From: Pseudomonadota bacterium | GTDB lineage: Bacteria; Myxococcota_A; UBA9160; SZUA-336 | Length of the DNA: 64,000 nucleotides | Direction of reading: 5' to 3' | Assembly (NCBI GenBank): GCA_003247575.1 | Contig: QJZC01000020.1 | Coordinates: forward strand, 62,001-126,000 | Shown: in pieces, positions 53,495 to 62,262 of the stretch | Position numbering within the stretch: position 1 is the first letter of the stretch | How the letters are laid out: the number at the start of each line of letters is the position of its first letter | Program-made: the position numbers and the translations under genes | The notes under the pieces: model-generated | Database searches by the model: none | The model's input: the letters and a program-made list of their open reading frames with translations, nothing else | Told to the model about the DNA's origin: nothing

Positions 53495-54487
53495 ATGACG
53501 CAGCCTGAGCATCCGCTCATGTCCGGCCTTCTTCGTTCGAAATCCAGATGCATGCACGAGATTTTCGGTGTTCTCGAAGCGGCCTCCAAGACGAATCTGA
53601 CGACCCTGATCACCGGAGAGACAGGAACCGGAAAGGAACTCGTTGCGCGCACGATCCACTCCTTGTCGGCGCGCTTTAGCGGACCGTTCATTTCGGTGAA
53701 CTGTGGTGCCTTGCCGCGCGACCTGATCGAGTCCGAGCTCTTCGGCCACAAACGAGGGGCCTTTACCGGCGCGTCCGAGGATCGTGCCGGTCTCTTCCGG
53801 GGTGCGCACAGGGGCACCTTGTTTCTCGATGAGCTGGCGGAGATGCCTCTCGAAGCGCAGAGCAAGCTTCTGCGTGTGATCCAGATGGGAGCAGTGCGCC
53901 CCGTCGGCGAGCTCCATGAGCAGGCTGTCGACGTGCGGGTGATCGCTGCGACCAACCACGACCTCGAGGAATCGGTTGCGCACAAGCGATTCCGGTCGGA
54001 CCTCTACTACCGATTGAACGTCTTGCGCATGACGCTCCCGGGCCTGCGCGAACGCATGGAAGATCTACCGGAGCTCGTCGAGTTCTTTCGTGAGCGCGTC
54101 GCTCGGAAGCATTCGATGGATTGCCCGCCGAAGTTTTCGGCAGCCGCGCTTCGCTGCATGGCGATGCATGCGTGGCCCGGGAACCTGCGCGAGCTGGAGA
54201 ATGCCGTCGAAGCCGCCATGGCCATGGCGCCGTCGAGCGAGATCGAGGTCGAGCACCTGCCGCGCACGGTTCGTCCGCTTCCACCTACCCCCGCGCTGCG
54301 AGAGGAGCCGCTGCCGACGTTGCGAGAGGTCGAGCGCCGCTTGGTCGCCGACACGCTGGGACGAGTAGGACGCAACAAGGCAAAGGCCGCCCGTGTTCTG
54401 GGAATCTCGCGCAGTCGTCTCTACGCGATCCTCAACGATCTACCCGACAGTGCGCCGAGCAAGCCGAGGGTAGACGCGCGGGCCTGA
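53495..54487 (+). CDS. sigma-54-dependent enhancer-binding activator without receiver domain
   Basis: A 330-residue bacterial enhancer-binding protein. Only ~18 residues precede the AAA+ domain: Walker A GETGTGKELVAR, the sigma-54-contact GAFTGA in HKRGAFTGASED, Walker B GTLFLDELAEMP and the R-fingers in RFRSDLYYRLNV. A Fis-type HTH follows in the last ~50 residues (AARVLGISRSRLYAIL). With no sensory domain it would be controlled by its own amount or by a partner. It closes the operon that starts at a sigma-54 promoter, so it probably activates the divergent promoters. GGAGAG lies six bases before ATG. Confidence 0.93.
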   Translation: MTQPEHPLMSGLLRSKSRCMHEIFGVLEAASKTNLTTLITGETGTGKELVARTIHSLSARFSGPFISVNCGALPRDLIESELFGHKRGAFTGASEDRAGLFRGAHRGTLFLDELAEMPLEAQSKLLRVIQMGAVRPVGELHEQAVDVRVIAATNHDLEESVAHKRFRSDLYYRLNVLRMTLPGLRERMEDLPELVEFFRERVARKHSMDCPPKFSAAALRCMAMHAWPGNLRELENAVEAAMAMAPSSEIEVEHLPRTVRPLPPTPALREEPLPTLREVERRLVADTLGRVGRNKAKAARVLGISRSRLYAILNDLPDSAPSKPRVDARA

Positions 54488-54508
54488 GTCCCGAGGTTCG
54501 CCTCAGCC
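54481..54508. terminator. hairpin between convergent genes
   Basis: GGC(C)TGAG pairs with CTCAGCC across a 13-base loop, overlapping the stops of the sigma-54 activator gene and of the convergent membrane protein gene. No T-run follows. A weak terminator at most. Confidence 0.3.
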
Positions 54509-55861
54509 GCGTCCGCGATACAGGAGAATGTACGTGATCGGCCCATTCTCCACTGGGACAACGTCTACGACTTCATAGCCCTCGATTCGGTCGCCGCGGT
54601 CGAGAGTCTCGGAGGGCAGGGGACCGATCACGGCCGGAATTTCTCGACTCGCGGCGGCCCGAATGATCCCCATCGCATCGGACGCGGACCAGGGCGACGA
54701 GCTGTCGACATGGGAGCTCAGCTCCGAGCGCAGCTGCCATACGTTCCCCACCGCGCCGCTCGACGCGGTAGACCAGATCTCCGCGTCGTCGAGGCCGTGT
54801 CGTCGTGCGGCGTCGATTACCGGGGTCCAGCTCGGCCAGTGCCGATGGGCAGCCACCGTGAGCTGGGAGAGGACGAGATAGCCTGAGACGGCGAGCAGCA
54901 GTGCGGCGCGAATGGGCCGCGCGAGATCGCGCAGGCTCTCGCGGTCGAAGACGACGCCCGCCAGGATCGACCCGAACAGAGCCGTCAGGGTCAGGTTGCG
55001 AATCATGCCGAAGTCGTTCTGAACGTAGACGTGATAGGCCGGCGTGAGCAGAGTGGCTCCGGCGAGCATCAGTGCCCCGATGCTCTTCCGCCGTTCTGAA
55101 GGGCGTGTGATCAGGGTCCATGTCGCCCAGGCCATGACGACCAGGGCGAGCGGCCCGAACCAGCCCAGGGTCGGGAAGTACCACCCGAAGAGGTCCAAGG
55201 GAGTCTGACGTAGGCCTGCGACCCCGAGGCCTCGCGCGTGCCCGATCGATGCCATGATGTGTGCGTGGTTGATGCCGAAGTAGAGAAGGCCCAGCCCGCA
55301 GAGAGGAGCGACGAAGAAGCTTCCGAACTCGGTTCGATCGCGCGCCCGTAGCGATCCGAGCAACACGGCGACCGGCACGTAGACGATGAACATGTAGCGG
55401 GTCGCGGCCGCGAGCACGAGCACCAGCGCAGCGATGACGAGCGACACGCGCCTGTACGGCGAGTCTGTGCGGGACAGCTGCCAGAGACCGAGCGAGTAGA
55501 GCATGGTGGCCAGTGCGTCGTATCCCGCCAGGGTTCCAATGAACGTGGCGGGCGGTGAGATGGCGAACAGGAGCGCGGTAGCTGCCGGACCCACCGGGCC
55601 GTCCGTGAGAGTCTCGGTGATCTTGAACGCGAACGTCGTGGCCAGTGCGCAAAGGATGCTGCTCAGTAGCCGCGCTGCGGGAAGCCCGCCGAGATCGTGT
55701 GCAGCGCTCGACAGGACGGGCCAGAGGTAGGCTTCGCCCGTCAGGTAGAACACGTTCCCGTATTCATGGGCCACGGAGTAGAAGGATTCATCGATGAACG
55801 CATCGCTGTGACCGAGGTCTGAAGCGAAGAAGACGAGGCTCAGGAGGAATATCCAGATCAC
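54503..55861 (-). CDS. membrane glycosyltransferase-like protein (GT39/ArnT-like topology)
   Basis: A 452-residue protein with about ten hydrophobic helices and a soluble C-terminal ~120 residues. The N-terminal loop SDAFIDESFYSVAHEYG carries a D-E pair after TM1, as in lipid-phosphate-sugar-dependent transferases of the GT-C fold, and FAISPPATFIGTLAGYDALATMLYSLGLW resembles the next periplasmic loop and helix. Such enzymes move sugars from polyprenyl phosphate to lipid A, proteins or glycolipids in the periplasm. The gene stands alone. The assignment rests on topology and a few residues only. Confidence 0.6.
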   Translation of the reverse strand: MIWIFLLSLVFFASDLGHSDAFIDESFYSVAHEYGNVFYLTGEAYLWPVLSSAAHDLGGLPAARLLSSILCALATTFAFKITETLTDGPVGPAATALLFAISPPATFIGTLAGYDALATMLYSLGLWQLSRTDSPYRRVSLVIAALVLVLAAATRYMFIVYVPVAVLLGSLRARDRTEFGSFFVAPLCGLGLLYFGINHAHIMASIGHARGLGVAGLRQTPLDLFGWYFPTLGWFGPLALVVMAWATWTLITRPSERRKSIGALMLAGATLLTPAYHVYVQNDFGMIRNLTLTALFGSILAGVVFDRESLRDLARPIRAALLLAVSGYLVLSQLTVAAHRHWPSWTPVIDAARRHGLDDAEIWSTASSGAVGNVWQLRSELSSHVDSSSPWSASDAMGIIRAAASREIPAVIGPLPSETLDRGDRIEGYEVVDVVPVENGPITYILLYRGRG

Positions 55862-55952
55862 GGGGCAACTCCGACCAGTGCGAGAAGAAGACAGGCCTTC
55901 GCCTGCGCAGGGGAGTACGCCCGAGCGGCAGCTTTGGTTCTCGGTCAGAGGC

Positions 55953-56396
55953 TCATGAACGCAAGGGGCTCTTGCCGTAGTCTACGGTGCGCCAGCGTTT
56001 CGGCCGCATGACGAATAGGACCAAACTCTCGTCCTGGGTTGCCGCGAGGTAGGCGTTCCCCATCTCGGCGCCGAGGTAGCGGTGAGCCATGGGCCTTCGG
56101 TCGCGTTCGAGGTCGGGCTCTCGGGTCTCGAGAATCGGCCCTTCGATACTCACGTACTGATAGCGCTCTGGGTCTGTGCTCTGCGCGACGAGGCTGAAGC
56201 GTCCGGCCTCACGTAGCAGCCGACCCTTATCCGACTCTCCGCCCGTAATGATCCAGACGCCCGTGTCAGGGGCGTAGTCATACCAGATGGGAGTGCTGAG
56301 TGGCGCGGCGTCCTTCCGCTCGATCGAGATCACGCCGACATGAGGTGCGGAAAGGAATGCTTCACGCTCGGTCTTGGTCATGGCGAGCACAGTCAC
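55953..56396 (-). CDS. pyridoxamine-5'-phosphate oxidase family (FMN/F420-type split barrel) protein
   Basis: A 147-residue split-barrel protein. MTKTEREAFLSAPHVGVISIERKDAAPLSTPIWYDY is arranged like the PPOX class, with VWIITGGESDKGRLLRE near 55 and YQYVSIEGPILET near 85 giving the flavin-binding strands, and VMRPKRWRTVDYGK at the end. The family binds FMN or F420 and acts as a general oxidoreductase or haem/flavin chaperone. No F420 synthesis gene is in the window. It lies 35 bases beyond the stop of the kinase gene on the same strand. Confidence 0.82.
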   Translation of the reverse strand: MTVLAMTKTEREAFLSAPHVGVISIERKDAAPLSTPIWYDYAPDTGVWIITGGESDKGRLLREAGRFSLVAQSTDPERYQYVSIEGPILETREPDLERDRRPMAHRYLGAEMGNAYLAATQDESLVLFVMRPKRWRTVDYGKSPLRS

Positions 56397-56431
56397 GGGT
56401 TCTCAAGTGTAGGAGAGGGCCGCTCGGCTAG

Positions 56432-59400
56432 CTACCCTTCCTCTGGGTGCGAGGTGCTGCTCGCTCGCCTCTCCGACGTGATCCACCGCCTGCCGATTGC
56501 GGCGAGACTCTGGCGTGTGATCGGCTTGGTGGCGAACGCGTCACAGCCCGCCTCCAGACAGCGGATTCGTTCCTCCTCGAGTGCCTGCGCCGTGACCGCC
56601 ACGATCGGTCCCGTATAGCCGCGCCCGCGCAGCACGCGTACGGCTTCGTATCCGTTCAGGACCGGCATCTGCATGTCCATCAGGATCAGATCGAAGGGAG
56701 TTCCCATCGTCTGCGCACGTTCGACGGCGTCGAGCGCGAGCTGGCCGTTTTCCGCGGTGGTCACTTCCAGGCCGAGTCTCTCCAGGAGGCACCGGATCAA
56801 GGTGCGGTTGTCTGGACCATCGTCTGCGAGCAGCACGCGGCCCTGCATCGGTGTGAAGTCGTTCGCGAGCGCCGATGCGTCTGCATGTGAGTCGGGGGTG
56901 CGGTTCTCCGCGCTCACTGGCTGTGCGGGCAAGTCTACGACGAAGCAGCTGCCCAGGTTCTTCTTGCTCGTCACGGTGAGATTCCCGCCCATGAGCTGAC
57001 ACAAGCCGTGGCTGATCGAGAGGCCGAGGCCCGAGCCCGCCTCCGGCTCCTGCCTGCCTGCGGACGCCTGCCGGAACGGCTGGAAGAGAAGCCCGAGCTC
57101 GGCCTGGTCGAGCCCGACACCGGTATCTCGGACTTCGAACCGCAGCCGTTCGCCGCGCGCACGCACACGAACCGCAACGCTCCCGGCGTGCGTGAACTTG
57201 ATCGCGTTGCCCACCAGGTTCAGCAGAATCTGACGAACGCGCGCGGGATCCCCCTCGACCCTGTTCGGGACTCTGGGCTCGCACGCGAGCGTGAGCTGTA
57301 ACCCCTTTGCGTGGGCTCTCACCTCGAGAAGGTCGGTCACGTCTCGACACAGGTCGCGCGGAGAGAAGACGATGCTTTCGAGCTCGATCCGACCTGCCTC
57401 GACCCTGCTGAGGTCGAGGAGCGAGTTCACCAGGGACAACAGGTGGCCCCCGTTGCGGTTGATGATCCCGATCTCCCGCCGCAGCTCCTTCGGTGCGCGG
57501 CTTGCCTGCCACTCTTCGGCCAGCAGATCCGAGAAGCCCAGGATGGCGGTCATCGGCGTCCGCATCTCGTGGCTCACGTGGGCGATGAACTCGCTCTTGA
57601 TGCGGCTGGCGCGTTCGTTGGCCTCCTGAGCGCGCGCAAGCGTGGCGTTGGCTTCGGAGAGAGTGCGGAGCGAGTCGTCCTGGGCCTTCCTATAGAGCAG
57701 CATGATGCCCGCGACCAGGCTGTTCAGGGTCGACGCGCTCAGTAGCGCATTGGCCGTGATCAGCTCTGGGCGGGTCCAGTCGACGAGTGGGGAATATCGG
57801 TCGGCCACGAGAAACGCTGCGAACTGTGCGACGGTGAGGAAGGTCCAGACGATTCCCGACGGGATTCCGAGGGCGGGAGTTGCGATCGGCAGGACCAGCA
57901 GCCAGTAGAGTGCCGTCGCGGAGGCTCCGCCCATGAAGTATCCCAGGATTCCGAGAATCACGAAGGCGTAGGCTGCGAGGGAATTCGCTGCCAGCAGAAG
58001 GGACCCGGAGCGACGCACGACGAGTGGAACGCAGAACAGGAGCGGTGCGGCCAAGGTGATCATGTGCCCCAGAGAGGTGCCTACGCTCGGGTCGAGAAGA
58101 ATCGGCAGCAGGAACCCCCAGAGAAGGATCAAGGGCAAGGGAGCGAGCGCCACACCCAGAACGACTCCGGCCCGCTGGACCGCGGCAGAATCGTCTCGGA
58201 GGTTCACCGGCATGCAGAATCGGACGAAGCGCTCCCACATCCCGAGCGGCTTCGCGCCTGCGGTCTCGCCGTCGCTCGTGCTCTCGGAACCGGTCGCCTC
58301 CTCCGTCCCCGTTGAAGCTCCCGTCGATAAGGGTGGGGTGGTGCCTGTCTCCCGTGGCTCTGCCTCTTTGCCCGCGGAACCACGCCGGCGAGTCCGCCGC
58401 GTGATGGCATCGATCAAGGTATGGCTCTCGAACGGCTTCGGGATGAGCGCATCGAATCCGGCTCGAAAACAGCGCTCCCGCTCCCCGACCATCGCACGTG
58501 CGCTCAGCGCGAGGAGGAAGCCGTCGTACCCCTCCGAACGCAGCGCCCGCGCGACCTCGAAGCCGCTGTACCCGGGCATCTCCAGATCCAGCACGATCGT
58601 GTCGTAGGTTTCACGCCCTGCGCGACTTCGATCGAGCGCTGCGGCGCCGTCCGCGACGACGTCCACCTGAGCTCCGGCAGCGGTCAGGATCTGTTGCACG
58701 AGGTCGCGGTTGTCCTCTACGTCATCTGCAAAGAGGACTCGCGCTCTAGTTTCCAGTCGAAGCGCCGCAGACGCATCCTGTGTCTGGGTCTCGCCGACCG
58801 CGCCCCGATACGCGTCGGGAGCGATTGCCTCAGGATCGCTCGCGTCCGGATCGTTCGCCTCAGGAACGTGTGGGAGGGACGCATCGAGGTCGAGCGGCAG
58901 ATCGATCGTGAAGGTGCTGCCCGCACCGGGCACGCTGTGCGCTCGAATCTGTCCGCCCATCAACTGACACAGCCTTCGCGAGATCGACAGCCCGAGTCCC
59001 GTTCCGCCGAAGCGTCGCGCCGTGCTCGCCTCGGCCTGACGAAAGGGTTCGAAAAGGCGCTCGAGCTGATCGGGCGACATTCCGATGCCGGTATCGGAGA
59101 CGTCGATCTGCAGGCGACGGTCCCCGTGCTCAGTGCACACCACACGGACATCGACCGCGACCTCGCCGCCACAGCTGAACTTGATCGCGTTTCCGATCAC
59201 GTTGATCAGCACCTGGCGCAGCCGCGTCGGATCGGATCGGAAGCGCGCTGGAAGTGCCGGGTCGAAGTGTTGGCGGAGCGAGACACCACCCTCGCGAGCC
59301 CGGACTTCCACTAGAGAAAGTACCTCGCGCGTGATCTCGACGGGATCGCACGCTTGGAGCTCGACCTCGAGGAGCCCCGCCTCGATCTTCGAGAGATCGA

Positions 59401-60268
59401 GAATGTCGTTGATGACGTCGAGCAGGTGACGTGCGTTGCGTCGAATCGTGTCCAAGCGTTCGCGCGCAGCATCCGTTCCCGACAGACGTGACGCGAGCAG
59501 CTCCGAGAAGCCGAGGATCGCGGTCATGGGCGTGCGGATCTCGTGGCTCACGCGCGCGAGGAACTCCGACTTGCTGGAACTCGCGCGATGCGCGCGGTCT
59601 CGGGCAACCCGAAGAGCTCGATGGGTCGCCTGAAGCTTACTGAGTGTTGCTTCCTTCGATCGCTCGAAGATCAGGACGAATGCCAACATGGCGACCGAGA
59701 GGCCGCAGACGCTCGAGAACCATAGCTCGTGGACGACTCGTTGCGCAGGAGGATCCGGGAAGCGATGCCCCGAGAGCGCGAGCACTCCGAAGCCCGCGAA
59801 GGCGAGCTGGCACGCGCCCCAGCAGGCGAGCCCCGACCGTTTGGAGCCGGCAAAGGCGGAGATGGCGGGAATGATCATCGACCAGTAGAGCACCGACGCG
59901 GAGGGTCCCCCCAGGTGGTAGGCGTTGAAGGTGATCGCCACGAGGAGTGACGCGAGGACGATGTGTACGGCGGGCCCCGGATGACCTCGCCGCAGAATCT
60001 CGAGGGCCGGAAGCACGATGACGGAGATGGACAGCACTGCCATCGCTGCGAAGGTTCGCGCGGGTTCCGTCAGCAAGGTCAGATAGCGCAGTGACATCAC
60101 GATTCCCGCGACGAAGCCCACGACGGCAGCACCGAAGGCGATACGGGCGCGCCGCGTCGTCTCCGGATCCTTGCTGGCGCTGGCGGCGAGGAAGCGGTCT
60201 TCGATTCGGCGAAGTCCCGCGACCCAGGCCGGGTCGAGGCGCAGATCCCATCTCATCGACGTAGACAT
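56432..60268 (-). CDS. tandem hybrid histidine kinase (two sensor-kinase-receiver units in one chain)
   Basis: A 1278-residue protein built of two similar halves. Half 1: five or six helices (~45-200), HisKA with H242 in HEIRTP, HATPase with NAIKF, DTGIGM and GGTGLGLSIS, and a receiver with D561 in VLDLEMP. A ~70-residue acidic linker follows. Half 2: six helices (~675-850), HisKA with H900 in HEMRTP, HATPase (NAIKF, DTGVGL, GSGLGLSIS) and a receiver with D1198 in LMDMQMP. Both kinases and both receivers look intact. No output domain is present, so signal must pass to a separate phosphotransfer or response regulator protein. ATG 60268 is a likely start, with no clear ribosome site. Confidence 0.88.
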   Translation of the reverse strand: MSTSMRWDLRLDPAWVAGLRRIEDRFLAASASKDPETTRRARIAFGAAVVGFVAGIVMSLRYLTLLTEPARTFAAMAVLSISVIVLPALEILRRGHPGPAVHIVLASLLVAITFNAYHLGGPSASVLYWSMIIPAISAFAGSKRSGLACWGACQLAFAGFGVLALSGHRFPDPPAQRVVHELWFSSVCGLSVAMLAFVLIFERSKEATLSKLQATHRALRVARDRAHRASSSKSEFLARVSHEIRTPMTAILGFSELLASRLSGTDAARERLDTIRRNARHLLDVINDILDLSKIEAGLLEVELQACDPVEITREVLSLVEVRAREGGVSLRQHFDPALPARFRSDPTRLRQVLINVIGNAIKFSCGGEVAVDVRVVCTEHGDRRLQIDVSDTGIGMSPDQLERLFEPFRQAEASTARRFGGTGLGLSISRRLCQLMGGQIRAHSVPGAGSTFTIDLPLDLDASLPHVPEANDPDASDPEAIAPDAYRGAVGETQTQDASAALRLETRARVLFADDVEDNRDLVQQILTAAGAQVDVVADGAAALDRSRAGRETYDTIVLDLEMPGYSGFEVARALRSEGYDGFLLALSARAMVGERERCFRAGFDALIPKPFESHTLIDAITRRTRRRGSAGKEAEPRETGTTPPLSTGASTGTEEATGSESTSDGETAGAKPLGMWERFVRFCMPVNLRDDSAAVQRAGVVLGVALAPLPLILLWGFLLPILLDPSVGTSLGHMITLAAPLLFCVPLVVRRSGSLLLAANSLAAYAFVILGILGYFMGGASATALYWLLVLPIATPALGIPSGIVWTFLTVAQFAAFLVADRYSPLVDWTRPELITANALLSASTLNSLVAGIMLLYRKAQDDSLRTLSEANATLARAQEANERASRIKSEFIAHVSHEMRTPMTAILGFSDLLAEEWQASRAPKELRREIGIINRNGGHLLSLVNSLLDLSRVEAGRIELESIVFSPRDLCRDVTDLLEVRAHAKGLQLTLACEPRVPNRVEGDPARVRQILLNLVGNAIKFTHAGSVAVRVRARGERLRFEVRDTGVGLDQAELGLLFQPFRQASAGRQEPEAGSGLGLSISHGLCQLMGGNLTVTSKKNLGSCFVVDLPAQPVSAENRTPDSHADASALANDFTPMQGRVLLADDGPDNRTLIRCLLERLGLEVTTAENGQLALDAVERAQTMGTPFDLILMDMQMPVLNGYEAVRVLRGRGYTGPIVAVTAQALEEERIRCLEAGCDAFATKPITRQSLAAIGRRWITSERRASSTSHPEEG

Positions 60269-60391
60269 CGACCGCGGAGAGGCAAAGCTTTGGACGCGAG
60301 CCCGTGCCAAGCTCCTCGCGCCGAACGCAGACTCCCCACGAAGTGGAATCGGAAGCAACCTGCTCGGGCCTGCGAGCGGTACACTTTGGGC

Positions 60392-60643
60392 GTGCGTCCG
60401 GCAGATACAACCAGTGAGGCCGAGCGGATCCAGGGGCAACGCTATGCGGCCATGACGGGGGCCGAGAGGGTCGAGGTCGCCTGGAGGCTGTCCCTCACCG
60501 TCCGCGGCATCGCTGCCGACGGCATTCGCGCCCGTCATCCGGACTATGACGAGTCCGAAGTCCGCCACGCTCTCCACCGCATGCTTCTAGGCGACGCCCT
60601 CTTCCAGGCTGCCTGGCCCGATGCCCCGCTTCTGGCTCCATGA
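60392..60643 (+). CDS. small helical protein, first half of a nucleotidyltransferase-associated gene pair
   Basis: An 83-residue frame from GTG 60392 whose core reads RYAAMTGAERVEVAWRLSLTVRGIAADGIRARHPDYDESEVRHALHR in pieces, ending GDALFQAAWP. This pattern is common in short proteins encoded directly before a nucleotidyltransferase of the AbiEii/MNT type, a possible toxin-antitoxin-like pair. Here the partner overlapping by ATGA is truncated. The GTG start has no clear ribosome site; an inner ATG at 60452 would remove the first 20 residues. It lies divergent to the hybrid kinase. Confidence 0.6.
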   Translation: MRPADTTSEAERIQGQRYAAMTGAERVEVAWRLSLTVRGIAADGIRARHPDYDESEVRHALHRMLLGDALFQAAWPDAPLLAP

Positions 60644-60777
60644 CCGAGCCCAGCCCTCTTCGACGCGTGATCGACTTGCTGGATGCGGCCGGTATTCGCT
60701 GCGACGAATGCGCTCTGCTGGGTGCCAGTCTACTCTCGGCCAAAGGGATGTGCTCTGACATCGGGGCATTGGCGTGA
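60640..60777 (+). pseudogene. truncated nucleotidyltransferase gene (second half of the pair)
   Basis: A 45-codon frame overlapping the previous gene by ATGA. Only the first helix resembles the expected partner: PLRRVIDLLDAAGI, which in full-length proteins is followed by PY...TGS and the nucleotidyltransferase GS-x-D-x-D site. After GI the sequence is unrelated and stops. The gene therefore lost its catalytic part, and the surviving small partner is an orphan. The break at about 60700 is close to the end of the minus-strand membrane protein gene. Confidence 0.55.
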
Positions 60778-61140
60778 GAGCAGATATGCAGCATGAATCA
60801 CTCCAAGCAGGAAGCATGGAACTATAGTGCCGAGAGCACCGATCCCAATCCACATACCGGGAAGGGCTCCGCAGAAGGTTGCCAAGAAGATCCCAGGGAT
60901 GGACCGTGCGACGAGGCCGGGTGGGAACTTTCGCAGGAAGAGACCGTAGGCCAGTACCGCCAGCAGTGCGCCGATGGGTGCCGCATGAAGCGCGGCATCG
61001 AATGTCGCGAACCCGACGTCCCAATGGGGTTCAGTTCCCGAGTAGCCTGCACCGTAGAGGCGCATGTAGAGAAGAGAGATTGGCCATTGGATGACGAAGC
61101 CAAGGACGGCGCCGATGAGCCCTGTCGCGGGCCATGCCAT
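60730..61140 (-). CDS. small polytopic membrane protein of unknown function
   Basis: A 136-residue protein with about four hydrophobic helices: GLIGAVLGFVIQWPISLLYM, APIGALLAVLAYGLFL, SIPGIFLATFCGALPGMWIGIGAL and IVPCFLLGVIHAAYLL. No known family is recognised. Its last ~50 bases overlap the truncated nucleotidyltransferase frame on the other strand, which marks the junction where that gene was cut. Several small helices rich in Gly/Pro suggest a DUF-type membrane protein. Confidence 0.5.
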   Translation of the reverse strand: MAWPATGLIGAVLGFVIQWPISLLYMRLYGAGYSGTEPHWDVGFATFDAALHAAPIGALLAVLAYGLFLRKFPPGLVARSIPGIFLATFCGALPGMWIGIGALGTIVPCFLLGVIHAAYLLSRQCPDVRAHPFGRE

Positions 61141-61441
61141 GCCGTACGAACCATTGCTTGCAGTCCAACGCCCGAGATTCGCCAGCGGCTGCCAATGCCG
61201 CCGAGAATCGCCCGGTCTCGACTGAGCATATCAGAATTGTTCCCGGTGCAGCACTTCTTCGCTTGCACAGCCTAGCTGGGCGCGGCCCGACCTGAGTCGT
61301 GGGAGTAGCCCGGTGGCTCGCTGGATTCTCCTCGCTCGAAACGATCGCAGTAGACGACTGCGTCGAGACCCATCTCCTAGCTCCGCTGCATCGAGCTCGG
61401 CGTAGCTGCCAGTGTCATCGACTGTCGCCGGGCTTGGCTGA
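61141..61441. other. 301 bases with no supported gene
   Basis: No frame here has a start, ribosome site and coding character. It lies between two minus-strand membrane protein genes; no repeat or RNA structure was seen. Confidence 0.45.
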
Positions 61442-61855
61442 TCAAGAGATCGCTCTCGGTGAGCTGGCTAAAAACGCTCCGAGAAGAAGTAGGATCGAGA
61501 CTGCGTGCGTGCAGGCTTGGAGTCGCTCGGACCGAGAGGGGAGGCGATCCTTCGTGTCGCCGATGTAGAGTCCTAGAGATCGTGAGAGGTGCATCATGGC
61601 AGCAAAGCTGTTGATTGCAATTCCCATGGACAGGATCCCCGGGCGCCGTACCGAGTCGAAGATTGCCAGGACGTATGCTGCGGAGATTGCGAGGCTATAG
61701 AAGCCGAACTCCTGGATGAGGATCTCGGAGTTCGAAGGAGAAGGCAGTCCGGCCGAGCGGAGAGTGGCTCGGCTCCGGAGCACGAACAACGCTCCGTTCC
61801 TGCCTTCGATGAGTGCTGCCGCGCAGATCAGTACGGCCAAACTGACGGATTCCAC
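61442..61855 (-). CDS. small membrane protein of unknown function
   Basis: A 137-residue protein with about four helices: VSLAVLICAAALIEG, FYSLAISAAYVLAIFDSV, GIAINSFAAMMHLSRSLGLYI and the C-terminal AVSILLLLGAFLA. GTG 61855 is well supported by AAGGAG eight bases upstream. The layout resembles short DUF-type membrane proteins with one conserved histidine (MMHLSR), but I recognise no family. It precedes no clear operon partner. Confidence 0.6.
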   Translation of the reverse strand: MESVSLAVLICAAALIEGRNGALFVLRSRATLRSAGLPSPSNSEILIQEFGFYSLAISAAYVLAIFDSVRRPGILSMGIAINSFAAMMHLSRSLGLYIGDTKDRLPSRSERLQACTHAVSILLLLGAFLASSPRAIS

Positions 61856-61922
61856 TGGCGAAGCTCCTTTCGGTTGCGATCATGCAGCCTTGGAGTCAGC
61901 TGTTGGCTAGCGTGTGGCCTGG

Positions 61923-62237
61923 CTACACGAGTCCGGGTTGCGGATCCATGCCTGGAATCTCGAGAAAAAACGTGACGACCTCCTCGTAGGGTGTCGTGCC
62001 GATGTTTACGCCCCTATGAATGCGGTCGTCTGGCGTGTCCCAGTCGACCTTTCCGGGATGGATCGCCAGAGTGAGTTGCTCGTCGCTGTCGCGGAACTCG
62101 ATTCGAAGTTTCTCCCCTTGCACGATGACCGAGAATCGATGACAGGAATCCCTGTGCCAGGACATCGCTTCGCCCGGCTCCAGGATGAGTCTCCGAATCA
62201 GAAGATCATCGCGCTTCGTGATGACTTCGACGTGCAT
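61923..62237 (-). CDS. cupin-domain protein
   Basis: A 104-residue single-cupin protein: ILEPGEAMSWHRDSCHRFSVIVQGEKLRIEF carries the first metal motif (Glu/His/His), and IHPGKVDWDTPDDRIHRGVNIG the second. Small stand-alone cupins store or bind metals or act as dioxygenase-like or sugar-binding proteins. ATG 62237 is chosen by the GGGA-type site just before it; the open frame continues upstream across the acetyltransferase gene and is a shadow. It follows the acetyltransferase gene by 25 bases and may be cotranscribed. Confidence 0.72.
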   Translation of the reverse strand: MHVEVITKRDDLLIRRLILEPGEAMSWHRDSCHRFSVIVQGEKLRIEFRDSDEQLTLAIHPGKVDWDTPDDRIHRGVNIGTTPYEEVVTFFLEIPGMDPQPGLV

Positions 62238-62262
62238 CAGTTCCCAACACCTGTTCGGCATG

